From NCBI RefSeq assembly GCF_002753895.1, contig NZ_NJER01000002.1, forward strand, positions 372,001 to 436,000: a DNA stretch of 64,000 nucleotides, in the 5' to 3' direction. A model generated the notes under the pieces. The model had not been told where the DNA came from, ran no database searches, and saw only the letters and a program-made list of their open reading frames with translations. The translations under genes were made by a program, and so were the position numbers. The stretch is from Halobacteriovorax sp. JY17 (lineage in GTDB: Bacteria > Bdellovibrionota > Bacteriovoracia > Bacteriovoracales > Bacteriovoracaceae). The number at the start of each line of letters is the position of its first letter. Within the stretch, counting starts at the first letter, position 1. Shown in pieces: positions 62,431 to 64,000 of the stretch.

Positions 62431-63630
62431 TTAATGAGGATAGAGGGCCTCATTGCCAATAGCTTTAAAAATACTAATAGACGTTAGTATGAGAAAAGTT
62501 ATGGCAGAAATAATATGAAATCTTGTCTCTTTCGCACTTAGTTTTTCTTTGAAGTTATTTAGTATGAACATGATACAAACTGAAGAGACAAGAAAGTAGG
62601 ATGGATAAATATATCTACTTGCTGTTCTACTAGAAATTGAAAAAGTAAGAACGTAAATTAATGCAGCAGAAAGAAGCGAGTAGTAAAAGTTTCTTTCTCG
62701 TTTTGTGATACTAAGAGAGAACTTATTCTTTACCATTATAATAATGGCCACTAGTGACCATGGAAGAGAGTAGCTTAACAGTCTAGAAAAGTAGTATCCA
62801 AATGCTTTTATATTTCCAAGTAGCGGGATGGAACTACTTTCTTCGCTAAATGATCTACCGAGAAGTTGAACTTTTATATATTGCTCAAAGAAACTTACAT
62901 GAGTTAATTTTTTAAAGACAAGTTCATAGACTAGGGCGGTTAGTAAAACTGAAGAGCTTATGAGTACTAGTGTGCTACATTGTGAAATCTTAATCGGTCT
63001 ATTTGTAAGAAAGTAAATTGCAAAGATAACAGGAATGATCGGAAGAAAAGCGATTCCTTTTATAAGAAAACAAAATTGAATGCTAAAGAGAATAAGTAAG
63101 AGGTATTTCTTATTTTCGTTGAGCTTTACTACTCCGTATATTGCCATTAAAACCAGGAGTAGAAGGGCCGGTTCGTGATTTGCTCTCATTTGATAATTTA
63201 AGGAGACTGGAGTTATCTGGACGAGAATGGTCATCAGTGCCGAAATATTTCGAGGAAAGTATTTACAGGCAATAAGAAAAATAAAAAATAGTGATAGAGC
63301 TTTATAGAATGAATTTACAAAGTAGATCGAATGTTTTTCAGAGTATCCCAGTTTTGCGAGTAGTACGGGAAGGATGAACTGTCCTGTTAGATGATCTCTT
63401 ACATAAGGGGTTTCTGTTTCAGCGTACCAAGAGTAGTCCCTCCATTCTAGGGCAAGGAATTGACTAAGTGGTTTTGAGTTGAGTTGTGCAGTAAATCTAC
63501 TATAAAGTCTAGAGTCATTTTCTCTGGCAACATAATTTGCTTTTACAATGAAAATAGAAATGAGCAGTAGTGATAGTGTCCACGCAATAAGTGGTTTGTT
63601 ATTTCTTAGATTTATTTTACTAAAATTCAT
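62431..63630 (-). CDS. polytopic membrane protein, GT39/GT-C-like
   Basis: This 399-residue protein has about ten membrane segments. A loop after the first (YVARENDSRLYSRFTAQL, about residues 32-49) and the motif YQMRANHEPALLLLVLMAIYG near residue 145 resemble ArnT/PMT-type GT39 proteins, in which such loops bind a polyprenyl-phosphate sugar. Catalytic residues are not certain. It lies between two glycosyltransferase genes of the same strand, three bases after the upstream gene's stop. A function in modifying the glycan in the periplasm is plausible but unproved. Confidence 0.6.
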   Translation of the reverse strand: MNFSKINLRNNKPLIAWTLSLLLISIFIVKANYVARENDSRLYSRFTAQLNSKPLSQFLALEWRDYSWYAETETPYVRDHLTGQFILPVLLAKLGYSEKHSIYFVNSFYKALSLFFIFLIACKYFPRNISALMTILVQITPVSLNYQMRANHEPALLLLVLMAIYGVVKLNENKKYLLLILFSIQFCFLIKGIAFLPIIPVIFAIYFLTNRPIKISQCSTLVLISSSVLLTALVYELVFKKLTHVSFFEQYIKVQLLGRSFSEESSSIPLLGNIKAFGYYFSRLLSYSLPWSLVAIIIMVKNKFSLSITKRERNFYYSLLSAALIYVLTFSISSRTASRYIYPSYFLVSSVCIMFILNNFKEKLSAKETRFHIISAITFLILTSISIFKAIGNEALYPH

Positions 63631-63633
63631 TTT

Positions 63634-64000
63634 CTAATACTCTAGTAATGTTTCTGGACTTTGATTCAATTGCCAAGTCGGGTTTGACTCATGTAGGTTT
63701 TCGCCACTCAAAATTCTTTCATAGAGCTTTAAGTACTCATCAGTTAATTTTTGAATGGAGAAATTTTCTTCAACATACTTTCTAATGGCATCTCTATCAA
63801 AGTTATTCGTTTTAGTTCCAACCGCTTCTAGTAGTTCTTTCTTATTGTGACAAATTGTTCCACTCACTTGCGTAATGATCTCTGGGAGAGATCCATACGG
63901 ACTCCCAAAGACTGGCATTCCCATGGCCATGGCCTCGATGATAGCGATACCAAATGGCTCATGCCATCTAACGGGAAAAAGAAAAGCGTCACACTTTCTC
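63634..64000 (-). CDS. family 4 glycosyltransferase, 5' end outside window
   Basis: The minus-strand frame is open to the right edge, so the gene starts beyond 64000 and only the C-terminal 122 codons are seen. These carry the GT4 donor-site block CDAFLFPVRWHEPFGIAI, then IEAMAMGMPVFGSPYGSLPE, with the two acidic residues seven apart (HEPFG and IIEAM). An ATG at 63930 lies inside this conserved block and is not a true start. It is the first visible gene of the minus-strand unit that continues to 56134. Confidence 0.88.
   Translation of the reverse strand, partial: RKCDAFLFPVRWHEPFGIAIIEAMAMGMPVFGSPYGSLPEIITQVSGTICHNKKELLEAVGTKTNNFDRDAIRKYVEENFSIQKLTDEYLKLYERILSGENLHESNPTWQLNQSPETLLEY

Noticed and set aside
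1-64000. CRISPR arrays, tRNA and rRNA genes, riboswitches, JUMPstart/ops element
   Set aside because: I looked for regularly spaced repeats, cloverleaf-like segments, conserved rRNA and the GGCGGTAG ops core upstream of operons by eye and saw none.

Overview
This window is a large, AT-rich surface-polysaccharide biosynthesis region from a Gram-negative bacterium. It encodes Wzx flippases, Wzy/WaaL-type polymerases or ligases, a WcaJ-type undecaprenyl-phosphate sugar transferase and nucleotide-sugar pathways typical of O-antigens. I cannot name the organism from the sequence. The base composition and gene types would suit a Bdellovibrionota-like or similar low-GC proteobacterial lineage, but this is a guess. 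No ribosomal RNA, tRNA, CRISPR array or Wza/Wzc export machinery is visible. Both ends cut through genes: a methyltransferase at the left and a family 4 glycosyltransferase at the right.

Layout from left to right. Bases 1-2.6 kb hold a partial methyltransferase, a decayed coding tract and an intact IS3-family (IS2-like) insertion sequence with a programmed -1 frameshift site. 2.6-10.3 kb is a plus-strand block: wecB and wecC (UDP-ManNAc and UDP-ManNAcA), a two-domain oxidoreductase, an asparagine-synthase-like amidotransferase and a polymerase/ligase. 10.3-13.2 kb is a minus-strand glycosyltransferase plus flippase, followed by a glycosyltransferase relic. 13.6-21.4 kb is a plus-strand block: a membrane protein, a broken rmlA, wecE, a WbqC-family gene, a TylF-like methyltransferase, an FAD oxidoreductase and a polyprenyl-phosphate glycosyltransferase. 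21.4-26.1 kb (minus) has a membrane protein, a methyltransferase and a heparinase II/III-family protein. 26.1-34.7 kb (plus) has a second two-domain oxidoreductase, a glycosyltransferase, an epimerase/reductase, an MBOAT O-acyltransferase with an SGNH partner, and a membrane protein.

34.7-37.9 kb (minus) is rfbH-rfbF-rfbG, the CDP-4-keto-3,6-dideoxyhexose pathway. 38.0-40.6 kb (plus) is the initiating sugar transferase and a WaaL/Wzy protein. 40.6-44.8 kb (minus) is a split transketolase, an SDR and a flippase. 44.8-48.8 kb (plus) is a glycosyltransferase and two membrane proteins. 48.8-49.8 kb (minus) is a GtrB-like transferase. 49.9-56.1 kb (plus) is a glycosyltransferase, gmd, an fcl/colC-like gene, a colD-like dehydratase and two glycosyltransferases, including a GT10 fucosyltransferase-family protein; together this looks like a GDP-colitose module. 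56.1-64 kb (minus) is glycosyltransferases, rmlACDB and membrane proteins.

Taken together, the genes could supply UDP-ManNAcA (perhaps amidated), dTDP-rhamnose and dTDP-4-amino-4,6-dideoxyhexose, a CDP-linked 3,6-dideoxyhexose and GDP-colitose or GDP-fucose, plus methylation and O-acetylation. The transcription direction switches many times, pathway cassettes are bounded by relics, and there are two flippase/polymerase sets, so the region looks like a mosaic of transferred cassettes. The most intriguing part is the pairing of the rfbFGH pathway with a split transketolase and an SDR, which could make a two-carbon-branched CDP sugar.
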